A stretch of DNA of 33,803 nt from a virus, in the IMG/VR virus record IMGVR_UViG_3300035228_001434, positions 1-33,803 of that record. The stretch is one strand, 5' to 3'. Of this stretch, positions 1-6,648 are shown piece by piece (position 1 is the first letter of the stretch; every line of letters begins with the position of its first letter). The notes under the pieces are model-generated. The model saw nothing but the letters and a program-made list of their open reading frames with translations. It did no database searches and was not told the DNA's origin. Made by a program: the position numbers and the translations under genes.

Positions 1-1
1 C

Positions 2-1570
2 GGCACTTCTTCTATTGCCACTCTCTTGACAGAGTTTGATGTTTTTGTCCATAAAGTAAAGGGGCTTGCCTCCATGCTGGCGGCTGGCAAAGAGTCACAA
101 GTGAGAAATCGCTTGGAGCTTAATGACATGAGCAAGAGCATCTACCGAGGGTATGCAATTGACGCCGAAAAGGAAGAACTGGCTTTCGTGAGTCGTCAGT
201 TTGGAGGAGTGTCTGAGATCCTTGAAAAATTACGGCTTGATGTTATTGGAGCCTCTGGCATTCCTCACACATTGCTTTTTGGCCAATCACCTTCAGGGCT
301 TGGAGCGACTGGTCGTAGTGAAGAGCGGGACTTTGCTAAGACATGTCACCACTATCAAGAAACGCATATGAGAAAACAGCTTTACAAGCTGATGAAGTAT
401 GTGATGTTAAGCAAGAACGGGCCAACAAAAGGAAAAATGCCCGACAACTGGAGGATTGGCTGGAAGCCACTATTCGAGATGAATGAGCGAGAGCTGGCTG
501 ATGTTCGCGCTCGCGTGGCTGCTGTCGATGCTCGCTACATTCAAGTGGGAGTGCTTACGCCGCAAGAGGTTACAGACAGTCGCTTTGGTAAATCTGAATA
601 CAGTATTGAAACGACAATCGACGCATCCATCCGTCGCGAACTGCCGGAAAAGGCTGAGAAGGGTGATGTTCCTGCTGGTGGCAGGGATCCTCTTGACCAG
701 TCCAATGGAACACTACCTATTGATGGCACGCGGGGCGCAGCAGACAGCACGGAGGTTGAGGACGTGGCCGGGCTCTTTCTACCCAAAGACCTTGACTACC
801 CTCGTGAAGATGTAACATTCACAGACAAAAGCCTGCATAGTTCTGCTGTAGCAGCAGCCAAAAGCAAGTTCAAAGTCTGGCCAAGTGCTTATGCAAGTGC
901 TTATGTAGTCAAGCACTACAAGGCTGCGTACAAGCGCAAGAATGGCAGTTTGTCAGGAGCTTTTAAGAGTGATTCCGGCGAAGTACATGCTGATGATCTT
1001 GACAAGTGGTTTAAAGAGGAATGGGTGAGGATTGGGGCTAACGGAGAAATCCTCGGACCTTGCGGTGATCGCAGTGGCAAGGAAGGGAAACCCAAGTGCC
1101 TTCCAAAGGCCAAGGCGCAAAACATGTCAACGGAAGGACGAAAACAAGTTGTTGCGCGTAAACGCCGCAAAGATCCCGACGCTAATCGCAAGGGTGAGGC
1201 CAAGATGGTCAGCAGCAAGGTTGATGCCAAGAACCTTGCAGCGCATGCCTATAAAACCAAGGAAGAGGCCGAAGTAGAAGCGAAACGACTTGGTTGCAAT
1301 GGCCATCATTTCCACGAGACAGATGATGGTCCCGTGTACATGCCATGCTCTACTCATAAGGCATTTGAAGATATTCACAGGAAAGTGCTTCAAGAGAAAG
1401 AGGATGCAATCGAGCCAATTAAGGCTGAAGGCTTGATTTTGGCGGACATTGATGAAGCGGCATTTGTCAATGAAGCTGACATTGAAGCAGCCTTAAATGA
1501 ATGGAAAGAAGAGGCCCCTAACCGCTTTAAAGACATCCTGGAGTCTGATGATGTTGAGCTCACTAAGTGA
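2..1570 (+). CDS. Portal protein (DUF1073 type), 5'-truncated, with extra C-terminal domains
   Basis: This gene runs in from the left edge: the frame is open from base 2 and the TTG at 26 is only an internal codon. Numbering from that TTG, residues 1-200 match the C-terminal half of DUF1073 phage portals, with the signature SGIPHTLLFGQSPSGLGATG at 77-96. The portal is the dodecameric ring at the capsid vertex through which DNA is packaged. After a linker (about 205-265) come two added parts. Residues about 278-397 are basic and resemble DUF5872 (KFKVWPSAYASAYVVKHYK, then Lys/Arg-rich). Residues about 404-450 form a small Cys/His region (GCNGHHFHE, YMPCSTH). The tail is acidic. The portal assignment is firm. 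The roles of the added domains are unknown; virion-internal or DNA-contacting functions are guesses. The stop at 1568-1570 overlaps the next gene. Confidence 0.85.
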   Translation, partial: GTSSIATLLTEFDVFVHKVKGLASMLAAGKESQVRNRLELNDMSKSIYRGYAIDAEKEELAFVSRQFGGVSEILEKLRLDVIGASGIPHTLLFGQSPSGLGATGRSEERDFAKTCHHYQETHMRKQLYKLMKYVMLSKNGPTKGKMPDNWRIGWKPLFEMNERELADVRARVAAVDARYIQVGVLTPQEVTDSRFGKSEYSIETTIDASIRRELPEKAEKGDVPAGGRDPLDQSNGTLPIDGTRGAADSTEVEDVAGLFLPKDLDYPREDVTFTDKSLHSSAVAAAKSKFKVWPSAYASAYVVKHYKAAYKRKNGSLSGAFKSDSGEVHADDLDKWFKEEWVRIGANGEILGPCGDRSGKEGKPKCLPKAKAQNMSTEGRKQVVARKRRKDPDANRKGEAKMVSSKVDAKNLAAHAYKTKEEAEVEAKRLGCNGHHFHETDDGPVYMPCSTHKAFEDIHRKVLQEKEDAIEPIKAEGLILADIDEAAFVNEADIEAALNEWKEEAPNRFKDILESDDVELTK

Positions 1571-2213
1571 CTGTTTGCCGCGCTTAGACGCGGAGTGGAG
1601 TTACGACCCTGTACTGGGGCGCTTTAGGCGCCCCTCTGGGCGGTTTATGAGCGAAGAAGCCGTGTCCTCATTGGTAGATGGCAGAGTAAACAAGCTAGGT
1701 AAAGATTTAAAAAATTTCACCCGAATGTTGGTCGATGGAAACATCACTATCGATCAATGGCAGTTAAGCGTGAGGGATGCGATTAAGGGGGCTCATATTC
1801 AATCAGTAGTGCTTGGCTATGGCGGACGAAAGAATATGGGTGCTGCTGAATACGGACGTATTGGTCAAAGATTGCGTGCTGAGTATCGCTATTTGCAAAG
1901 CTTTGCTAGCGATGTCTTGGCGGGCCGTGTGTCAGCCCCTATGGCTCTTGCTCGTGTTCAGTTATACGCAGAATCAATTCGTAGCAGTTACTGGGAGGGC
2001 AATACCTTGCGCAAGACAAAGCAGGGTTACACCTTGATGGTGCGACGACTTGATCCACAGGCGGCTCATTGTGATGACTGCTTGCGTTATGCAGCGCGAG
2101 GAATGGTTGCTATCGGTGGATTGCCATTGCCTGGGCAGCGTTGTGAATGTCGCAGCAACTGTCGTTGTTCAGTTGAATACAAGAGAGGAGCTGGCATGAA
2201 CGTCCCGGTTTGA
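1551..2213 (+). CDS. Minor head / head morphogenesis protein (Mu gpF, SPP1 gp7-like)
   Basis: The predicted protein is 220 residues. The C-terminus carries the cysteine cluster typical of this family: HCDDC (C174, C177), a GLPLPG turn, then CECRSNCRC (C198, C200, C204, C206) followed by VEY. These proteins are usually encoded next to the portal and are present in few copies inside the head. I chose ATG 1551 because a GGAG lies 7 bases upstream; ATG 1548 is the adjacent alternative, and an upstream ATG at 1497 would add 18 residues overlapping the portal. The gene overlaps the portal end by 20 bases, which suggests translational coupling. Family assignment rests on the motif pattern and position. 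Confidence 0.78.
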   Translation: MLSSLSDCLPRLDAEWSYDPVLGRFRRPSGRFMSEEAVSSLVDGRVNKLGKDLKNFTRMLVDGNITIDQWQLSVRDAIKGAHIQSVVLGYGGRKNMGAAEYGRIGQRLRAEYRYLQSFASDVLAGRVSAPMALARVQLYAESIRSSYWEGNTLRKTKQGYTLMVRRLDPQAAHCDDCLRYAARGMVAIGGLPLPGQRCECRSNCRCSVEYKRGAGMNVPV

Positions 2214-2249
2214 GATGAGCCTTAAGATGGCGCAGATCATCAAATTTGC

Positions 2250-3455
2250 ATGGCAAAAATTCTCTACTGTGGCGATTGCGCTATCCAGACTGGTTTTGGT
2301 CGTGTCGCTGAAAATGTGCTGAAGGCTTTAGCCACAGAGCATGAAGTGGTTGCTTTGGCAGTGAATTACTGGGGTGACCCTCATGATTTGCCTTACAGGC
2401 TTTACCCAGCGCAGAACGGCGGAAGTGACCCGTTTGGAACGCATCGCATCCGAGAAGTAATCTCGCAAGAGAAACCCGACATTGTTTTTGTTGTTAATGA
2501 TATTTGGGTGGCAAATAAATTGTGGGAGGCAGCCAAGCCCTTAAAAGATGAGCTGGGATTCAAGTGGTATGTCTACTTCCCAGTGGATAGCTACGGTTTT
2601 TTCCCTGAAGTCTTTGCACCGGCTGCGGAATGGGATGGCATGGGGACATATACAGCGTTCGGATTAGAAGAGGTAAAGAAAGCTGGCTGCGAACTACCTT
2701 GCGACGTTATTCCTCATGGAATCGATCATGACAATTTCTTCAAGATTGACAAGAATGAAGCTCGCAAGACATTCGATTTAACCCCTGAAGATTTCATTGT
2801 CTTTAATGGCAACAGGAATCAACCGCGTAAGCGGATTGATTTGACCATTAAAGGATTTCTTCAGTTCGCGAAGGACAAGCCTGACGCCAAGCTTTGGCTT
2901 CACATGGGCCGGAAAGATCAGGGTTGGGACATCGTGTCATTGTTCAAGCGAGTTGCAAAGAGTCATGGCATTGATCCAAAAGGTCGCTTGATATTGACAG
3001 CCAATGAATTTGAAGTAACACAATGTCTGCCAGTCAAGCAATTGAACGTTGCTTATAACTGCGCAGATGTCGGGGTGAATACTTGTCTGGGAGAAGGGTG
3101 GGGGCTGGTTAATTTTGAACAAGCTGCTACAGGGGTGGCTCAAGTTGTGCCAGATCACACCTCTCTCAAGGAAATTTTTTCCAGCATTCCTCGTATTCCT
3201 ATCGAGAGCTGGGAAGTTGATCGAAACTATGGCCTAGATAGGGGCCAGCCCTCCCCAGAGGGGCTGGCCTCTATTCTTGAGCACTATTATGACAATCGAG
3301 AAGATTTGAATGCAGTGGCCAACTGGTGTCACAAGATGACTCAGCAAGAGATCTACACTTGGGAAGTTATCGGTGAAGCTTTCTTGACAGTCATGAATCG
3401 CACGCTTGCTGCGCCTCCGAAGCTGCCTCGCAAGCGCAAAATTCAAGAGGCTTGA
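2250..3455 (+). CDS. Glycosyltransferase, GT4-like (GT-B fold)
   Basis: The protein has 401 residues and the two-domain layout of GT-B glycosyltransferases. The N-terminal domain opens with a beta strand and glycine turn (ILYCGDCAIQTGFGRV). The linker carries IPHGID (154-159), common before the nucleotide-sugar domain, followed by NRNQPRKR (188-195). The C-terminal domain holds the E-x7-E signature of GT4 enzymes (EGWGLVNFE, E282 and E290). Donor and acceptor cannot be read from sequence. It sits between minor head and accessory genes and is followed directly by a methyltransferase, so the pair probably acts together, either on virion proteins or on host surface glycan; this is inference. No Shine-Dalgarno is visible before ATG 2250. 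Confidence 0.85.
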   Translation: MAKILYCGDCAIQTGFGRVAENVLKALATEHEVVALAVNYWGDPHDLPYRLYPAQNGGSDPFGTHRIREVISQEKPDIVFVVNDIWVANKLWEAAKPLKDELGFKWYVYFPVDSYGFFPEVFAPAAEWDGMGTYTAFGLEEVKKAGCELPCDVIPHGIDHDNFFKIDKNEARKTFDLTPEDFIVFNGNRNQPRKRIDLTIKGFLQFAKDKPDAKLWLHMGRKDQGWDIVSLFKRVAKSHGIDPKGRLILTANEFEVTQCLPVKQLNVAYNCADVGVNTCLGEGWGLVNFEQAATGVAQVVPDHTSLKEIFSSIPRIPIESWEVDRNYGLDRGQPSPEGLASILEHYYDNREDLNAVANWCHKMTQQEIYTWEVIGEAFLTVMNRTLAAPPKLPRKRKIQEA

Positions 3456-3457
3456 TC

Positions 3458-4171
3458 ATGAACTTTCATTTTCGGGAAAACACTTACGACGCTTCTATTT
3501 TTGACTTTGTTGTTCGTCAAAATGAATACGAATTAGGCGATTTATCTGGCAAGCGCATTCTTGATATTGGCGGTCATATTGGCTGCTTTTCTTTAAAAGC
3601 ATTGCGCTGCAATGCTGAAAAAGTTATTTCATTTGAGCCAAACCAGGACAACTACGACCTGGCATCTTCTAATCTGGCAGGTAATGCAGGGAAAGCGAAA
3701 GTCGTCAGGGCTGCTGTTTCCCGCAGTGACAAATCAGTCGAGGTACGCTTTGAGCCCAGTGATAATCCCGTCAATTCTGGTGGCGGTTGTAGTGTTACTG
3801 GCCTCGGAGAGGTTGTTCCTTCCATCTCTCTTGATGACGCTATTGAGCAGTACAACGCGAATTGGATCAAGATTGACGCGGAAGGTGCGGAGTTTCCTGC
3901 TCTCTACACTTGCACCAAGCTCGATCAGATCGAAACGATTGTTGGAGAGTTCCACAATGGCGTGGGAACGCAAGGAATGGGAGCATTCTTGTTCGAGGAA
4001 AACACCCCGGAGTTCCTGGCAGACTTCAAGGGTCGTCTCACGATGGTGAAGTTGGCTGAGTTTTTAAAGGAGCAAGGTTTTCGAGTGTTGTTTGAATACA
4101 CAGCAGGAGAACAGCTCGGATTATTCTGGGCTTCAAAAGATTTTGATTGCCTCCTTGTTGAACCTGCATAA
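3458..4171 (+). CDS. FkbM-family SAM-dependent methyltransferase
   Basis: The protein has 237 residues. The SAM-binding motif I is clear (ILDIGGHIGCFSL, 34-46), with an acidic residue ending the next strand (ISFEP, E60). WIKIDAEGAEF (136-146) is the hallmark of FkbM-type methyltransferases, which commonly O-methylate sugars. The substrate is likely a glycan made by the adjacent glycosyltransferase, by inference from context. ATG 3458 is preferred over TTG 3452: an AGAGG sits 7 bases upstream and the ATG lies 2 bases after the upstream stop (3453-3455). Coupled translation with the glycosyltransferase is likely. Confidence 0.87.
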   Translation: MNFHFRENTYDASIFDFVVRQNEYELGDLSGKRILDIGGHIGCFSLKALRCNAEKVISFEPNQDNYDLASSNLAGNAGKAKVVRAAVSRSDKSVEVRFEPSDNPVNSGGGCSVTGLGEVVPSISLDDAIEQYNANWIKIDAEGAEFPALYTCTKLDQIETIVGEFHNGVGTQGMGAFLFEENTPEFLADFKGRLTMVKLAEFLKEQGFRVLFEYTAGEQLGLFWASKDFDCLLVEPA

Positions 4172-4205
4172 CTTAAGATGTTTTAAGTTGTTCTTACTAT
4201 TTAGT
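4170..4205 (+). promoter_or_regulatory. Intergenic leader with inverted repeat and ACTATTTAGT motif
   Basis: The short gap holds AACTTAA (4170-4176) and its complement TTAAGTT (4183-4189) around a 6-base loop, then ACTATTTAGT (4196-4205), two bases before ATG 4207. TACTAT (4195-4200) resembles a -10 box, but no convincing -35 is present. The CTTAAGATG and ACTATTTAGT elements recur elsewhere in the window near starts. It could be a phage promoter, an operator or simply an AT-rich leader. Confidence 0.3.
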
Positions 4206-4206
4206 C

Positions 4207-4464
4207 ATGACAGGGCGTCAGAAAAAAATTGCCAAAGTTATGAATGAGTTTGAGGCTGGAACGCTAAAAAGCAGTAGCGGTGAAGTCGTCAAAGATCCTC
4301 GTCAAGCCATGGCAGTTGCCATGAGTGAAGCTGGCGTATCCAAGGATGGTAAAAGCGATGAGTATATTGCTGGTTATTTAGATCAGATGATGGGGCCTGG
4401 CGAGAAACGTTGTCGCGGCTACATGAAGAAGTTGGCGTCAGATCGCCGTAAGAAAAAAAAGTAG
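4207..4464 (+). CDS. Small basic DUF6496-like protein (0-frame product, ends at slippery site)
   Basis: The product has 85 residues. It resembles the small DUF6496-type proteins seen in phages: VMNEFEAGTLKSSSGEVVKD followed by PRQAMAVAMSEAG. A second half (GYLDQMMGPGEKRCRGYMKK) leads to a strongly basic end, DRRKKKK. The function is unknown. The last codons form AAA AAA AAG immediately followed by TAG, a canonical bacterial -1 slippery heptamer (A AAA AAG, 4455-4461), so a fraction of ribosomes may continue into the next frame and make a fusion of about 203 residues ending at 4817. No Shine-Dalgarno precedes ATG 4207. Confidence 0.75.
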   Translation: MTGRQKKIAKVMNEFEAGTLKSSSGEVVKDPRQAMAVAMSEAGVSKDGKSDEYIAGYLDQMMGPGEKRCRGYMKKLASDRRKKKK

Positions 4465-4493
4465 ACAGGGGCGATGCCGAAGGTTTCGCCCCT
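4455..4493 (+). promoter_or_regulatory. Predicted programmed -1 frameshift signal
   Basis: The slippery heptamer A AAA AAG (4455-4461) is in the correct phase of the upstream gene and is followed at once by TAG (4462-4464). After a 5-base spacer, AGGGGCGA (4467-4474) pairs perfectly with TCGCCCCT (4486-4493). The 11-base loop can add three inner pairs (GCC with GGT). This is the layout of dnaX-type frameshift sites. There is no T-run after the hairpin, so it is not a terminator. The competing explanation is a one-base sequencing error in the A8 run. Confidence 0.75.
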
Positions 4494-4817
4494 CCTAAAG
4501 GTGTTCAAGCAGCAGCTCGTCGCGGCCTAGAGCTGAGAAAAAAGCATGGAAAGGGAGGATTGACAACGCAAGAAGCTGGTAAGCAAGGCATTGGCAGTGG
4601 CGTTGCTCGCGCTACAAGCTTGTCAAATGGACAGAATGTCAGCGAGAAAACTTTGCGCAAGATGTCTGCATTCTTTTCTCGGCACGAAAAGAATAAAAGC
4701 GGTGGAGAGGATGATGCTGGTTATATTGCGTGGCTGTTATGGGGAGGAGACCCTGGCAGAACTTGGGCAAACAAGACAATTAGGATGATCGAAAATCGCA
4801 AGCAAAACGATGGATGA
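4461..4817 (+). CDS. Downstream half of frameshift fusion, 'RHE / WLLWGGD' domain
   Basis: Read in the -1 frame after the slippery site, this segment encodes about 118 residues with a domain common in phage head-region proteins. Its parts are FAPPKGVQAAARRGLELRK, GSGVARATSLSNGQ, MSAFFSRHEKNK and GYIAWLLWGGDPGRTWANK. The conserved N-terminal part lies upstream of the only weak start, a TTG at 4560 that also has its GGAGGA directly abutting it. No ATG or GTG exists in this frame between the previous in-frame stop (4449-4451) and the domain. Expression as a fusion to the DUF6496-like protein (4207-4817, about 203 residues) is therefore the most economical reading. The function is unknown; the domain is often fused to other phage head proteins. 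Confidence 0.72.
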   Translation, partial: VDRGDAEGFAPPKGVQAAARRGLELRKKHGKGGLTTQEAGKQGIGSGVARATSLSNGQNVSEKTLRKMSAFFSRHEKNKSGGEDDAGYIAWLLWGGDPGRTWANKTIRMIENRKQNDG

Positions 4818-5109
4818 CACTAAAGTGGTGAGAGAAGAGGATGGTATTGGCATTCTTGATGCCTGTCAAGTCCTTTCTCGCAATGCTCATAGGTCAACAA
4901 CTCAGTGGGAGTATGTTCATAAGCATGTCTTCAAGAATGGTCGCCTAGAAGAGACGCATGAATATGTGTTGAGTTCATACGACACTCCAGACGAAATGTT
5001 CGAGCCAGCGAAGTTCCTTTTGTTTGAAGCGCTTGCGATGGCAAAAGCCTATGTAATGGAGGGGATTGAAGAAGCCCTTGCAGATATTCAGGCAGAAGAT
5101 GATGATTAA
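4810..5109 (+). CDS. Hypothetical acidic protein
   Basis: The protein has 99 residues and I do not recognise its family. It is acidic, with a predicted helical C-terminal half (FLLFEALAMAKAYVMEGIEEALADIQ) ending in EDDD. ATG 4810 overlaps the stop of the preceding gene by 8 bases, a sign of coupling. Its 3' end overlaps by 4 bases the end of the oppositely oriented repressor-like gene. The central stretch (TQWEYVHKHVFKNGRLEETH) could be a small beta fold. Confidence 0.6.
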   Translation: MDDTKVVREEDGIGILDACQVLSRNAHRSTTQWEYVHKHVFKNGRLEETHEYVLSSYDTPDEMFEPAKFLLFEALAMAKAYVMEGIEEALADIQAEDDD

Positions 5110-5384
5110 CGCCTTGTCGTTGCGTGAACGACGAAGCTGGGGTAGCCCATAAGCCAAAGGACACTGAGCCGAAATAGTCCACTCATCATGCGAATTTGGG
5201 CCGCATCAGGGGCAACCAATCCACGTTCCATTCGAGAGATGGTTGCTTGATCGCAAAATAAAGCTTCAGCAACGTTTTTCTGACTTAGTCCAGATTCTTG
5301 ACGAGCTTCCCGAATGCGGGAAGCTATGAGTTCTCGTACTTCAAGAAAGGACAGATCAGGAGCGATAACTTGCAGTGTCTTCAT
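5106..5384 (-). CDS. XRE/Cro-CI-like helix-turn-helix regulator
   Basis: The protein has 92 residues and is the only convincing minus-strand gene in the window. Residues about 20-80 form an XRE-type HTH: IASRIREARQESGLSQKNVA, then the recognition helix region CDQATISRMERG (44-55). Such proteins bind palindromic operators as dimers. It is transcribed away from the capsid genes, and its upstream region holds a 17-bp palindrome next to a GATAAT box on its own strand (5412-5407). Autorepression and control of the protease/capsid operon are plausible but inferred. It has no dimerisation or protease domain beyond the HTH and a short C-terminal tail (YPSFVVHATTRR). The CAT complement of the start codon is at 5382-5384, without a clear Shine-Dalgarno. 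Confidence 0.82.
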   Translation of the reverse strand: MKTLQVIAPDLSFLEVRELIASRIREARQESGLSQKNVAEALFCDQATISRMERGLVAPDAAQIRMMSGLFRLSVLWLMGYPSFVVHATTRR

Positions 5385-5400
5385 AGAAGGCTATGCTTTC

Positions 5401-5435
5401 TTGCATATTATCAATTAGCATAACTAATTATGTGG
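5401..5435. promoter_or_regulatory. Divergent promoter/operator region with 17-bp palindrome
   Basis: AATTAG (5413-5418) and CTAATT (5424-5429) form a perfect inverted repeat around CATAA, a size usual for XRE-family operators. On the minus strand GATAAT (5412-5407) directly abuts the palindrome and suits a -10 for the regulator gene, with the palindrome filling the usual -10/-35 spacer; no good -35 is visible. On the plus strand TATTAT (5406-5411) is -10-like. The arrangement suggests an operator serving both directions. Confidence 0.5.
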
Positions 5436-5449
5436 ATTACAGTAGTTGT

Positions 5450-6646
5450 ATGAGCACCACATGTTGTCGATACGACTTCTCGCCTATTGAGAAGTTTGAA
5501 ACCACACCGGAAGGTTATCTTCGGGTGTGGGCTTCGATAGCTCGTACCGGCATCCAGCATTACACCGATGCTGATGGTTCCATTCGTAAGGAATTTCGAC
5601 CGGAATCAGAAGTGGCGTCTCCCGAAAGCTTGGCCTCGTTTGCGGGCAAAGCTATCACTATGGAACATCCTCCTGCCCTTTTGGACAGTGAGAACACTAA
5701 GGATTACCAGATCGGCTTTACTGGATCTGAAATTGTTTATGACAACGGATTCGTCCGTGCAGTCATGACAGTTACTGATCAAGAAGTGATCGACAGGGTG
5801 ATGCGAGGTGATGTTCGCGAAGTGAGCGCGGGGTATCGAGTCAGTTACGATTCGACGCCTGGCATCACAGATAGTGGCGAGCATTATGACGGAATTCAAA
5901 CTGGGATTTCAGGTAATCATGTCGCTATCGTGCGTCGGGGCCGCGCTGGCCCGCAAGTGAAGCTGCACTTGGATCGCCAAGATGCTGCGGATCCATCCCT
6001 TTTCTCCACAGAGGAAAATCAAACTATGTCTGCGAAAATCGTTTTCGACGGCGCCGAGTTTGAGGTGAGTGAGAGCGTTGCTCTGGCGATCACCAAAGAA
6101 CGCGAAGACGCCAAGATGTCCTACGAGGACATGAAGATGAAGTATGACCAGCTTCTCAAAGAAGCCAAAGATATGGAGTCAAAAATGACTGCCATGAAAG
6201 AAGACATGCAGAAGAAAGAAGATTCTTCTGAAGGCTGCACGGATGCTCTTCAAGAGCAACTGGATAGCCTCAAGGTCGAACTAGAAGAAGCCAAAGAGAT
6301 CAACGTTGATTCCATCGTTGCTGATCGCTTGGCTCTCATTGAAAAAGCTAAACCTGTCTTGGATGCTGAATATGCATTCGCAGGCAAAGCTGACCGTGAA
6401 GTGATGGTTGACGCCATTCAAGCTGTTCGCGGTGATTCTGTTGAACTGGACGAGCGTTCCGACGACTACGTCCTAGCAATGTTTGACACTATTGCTGACA
6501 CGGCTGCTGCTCGCGCTGATTCAACTGAGGATCTTCGCAAAGCTGTCGCCGCTGCTGTTGCTCCGGCTTCTGCACCCTCCTCTTACATGGAGCGGCTTCA
6601 GAATGCATGGAAGACTCCCCTTTCTATCTCCAAGGAGGCTAAGTAA
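5450..6646 (+). CDS. Head maturation protease (DUF2213-like) fused to scaffold region
   Basis: From ATG 5450 the protein has 398 residues. The first 175 or so match DUF2213-type phage proteases: GYLRVWASIARTG, KAITMEHPP (H73), DVREVSAGYR (S126) and SGNHVAIVRRGRAG (H157). The two His and the Ser are candidate catalytic residues by analogy with prohead proteases, not demonstrated. From residue 193 the sequence changes to a scaffold-like region: KIVFDGAEFEVSESVA, a long charged coiled coil (about 210-290), and a helical Ala-rich end. ATG 5393 is in frame, but it would add 19 unconserved-looking residues and span the palindromic operator. It stands directly before the decoration and capsid genes, as expected for a protease/scaffold. 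Confidence 0.8.
   Translation: MSTTCCRYDFSPIEKFETTPEGYLRVWASIARTGIQHYTDADGSIRKEFRPESEVASPESLASFAGKAITMEHPPALLDSENTKDYQIGFTGSEIVYDNGFVRAVMTVTDQEVIDRVMRGDVREVSAGYRVSYDSTPGITDSGEHYDGIQTGISGNHVAIVRRGRAGPQVKLHLDRQDAADPSLFSTEENQTMSAKIVFDGAEFEVSESVALAITKEREDAKMSYEDMKMKYDQLLKEAKDMESKMTAMKEDMQKKEDSSEGCTDALQEQLDSLKVELEEAKEINVDSIVADRLALIEKAKPVLDAEYAFAGKADREVMVDAIQAVRGDSVELDERSDDYVLAMFDTIADTAAARADSTEDLRKAVAAAVAPASAPSSYMERLQNAWKTPLSISKEAK
6026..6646 (+). CDS. Possible nested scaffolding protein (internal start)
   Basis: An in-frame ATG at 6026 begins exactly where the scaffold-like region starts (MSAKIVFDGAEFEVSESVA) and is preceded by AGAGGA (6010-6015) about 10 bases upstream. It would give a separate 206-residue product sharing the protease C-terminus, as lambda Nu3 does within gene C. 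The product would be mostly coiled coil. The internal start is inferred from the ribosome-binding-site-like sequence and the domain boundary. Confidence 0.42.
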   Translation: MSAKIVFDGAEFEVSESVALAITKEREDAKMSYEDMKMKYDQLLKEAKDMESKMTAMKEDMQKKEDSSEGCTDALQEQLDSLKVELEEAKEINVDSIVADRLALIEKAKPVLDAEYAFAGKADREVMVDAIQAVRGDSVELDERSDDYVLAMFDTIADTAAARADSTEDLRKAVAAAVAPASAPSSYMERLQNAWKTPLSISKEAK

Positions 6647-6648
6647 TC

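Noticed and set aside
4196-4205. ACTATTTAGT as a T4-type late promoter (TATAAATA)
   Set aside because: The sequence does not match TATAAATA on either strand, and two related copies overlap coding ends; kept only as an undefined recurring motif.
4467-4493. The hairpin after the small basic gene as a transcription terminator
   Set aside because: No T-run follows the stem; the sequence after it is CCTAAAGG, and the slip site stands just upstream.
4560-4817. Independent gene starting at TTG 4560
   Set aside because: The conserved domain begins upstream of it, and the Shine-Dalgarno-like GGAGGA touches the TTG with no spacing; the frameshift reading explains more.
5393-5449. N-terminal extension of the protease from ATG 5393
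   Set aside because: It would translate across the palindromic operator and adds residues with no recognisable domain; ATG 5450 lies just before the DUF2213-like part.
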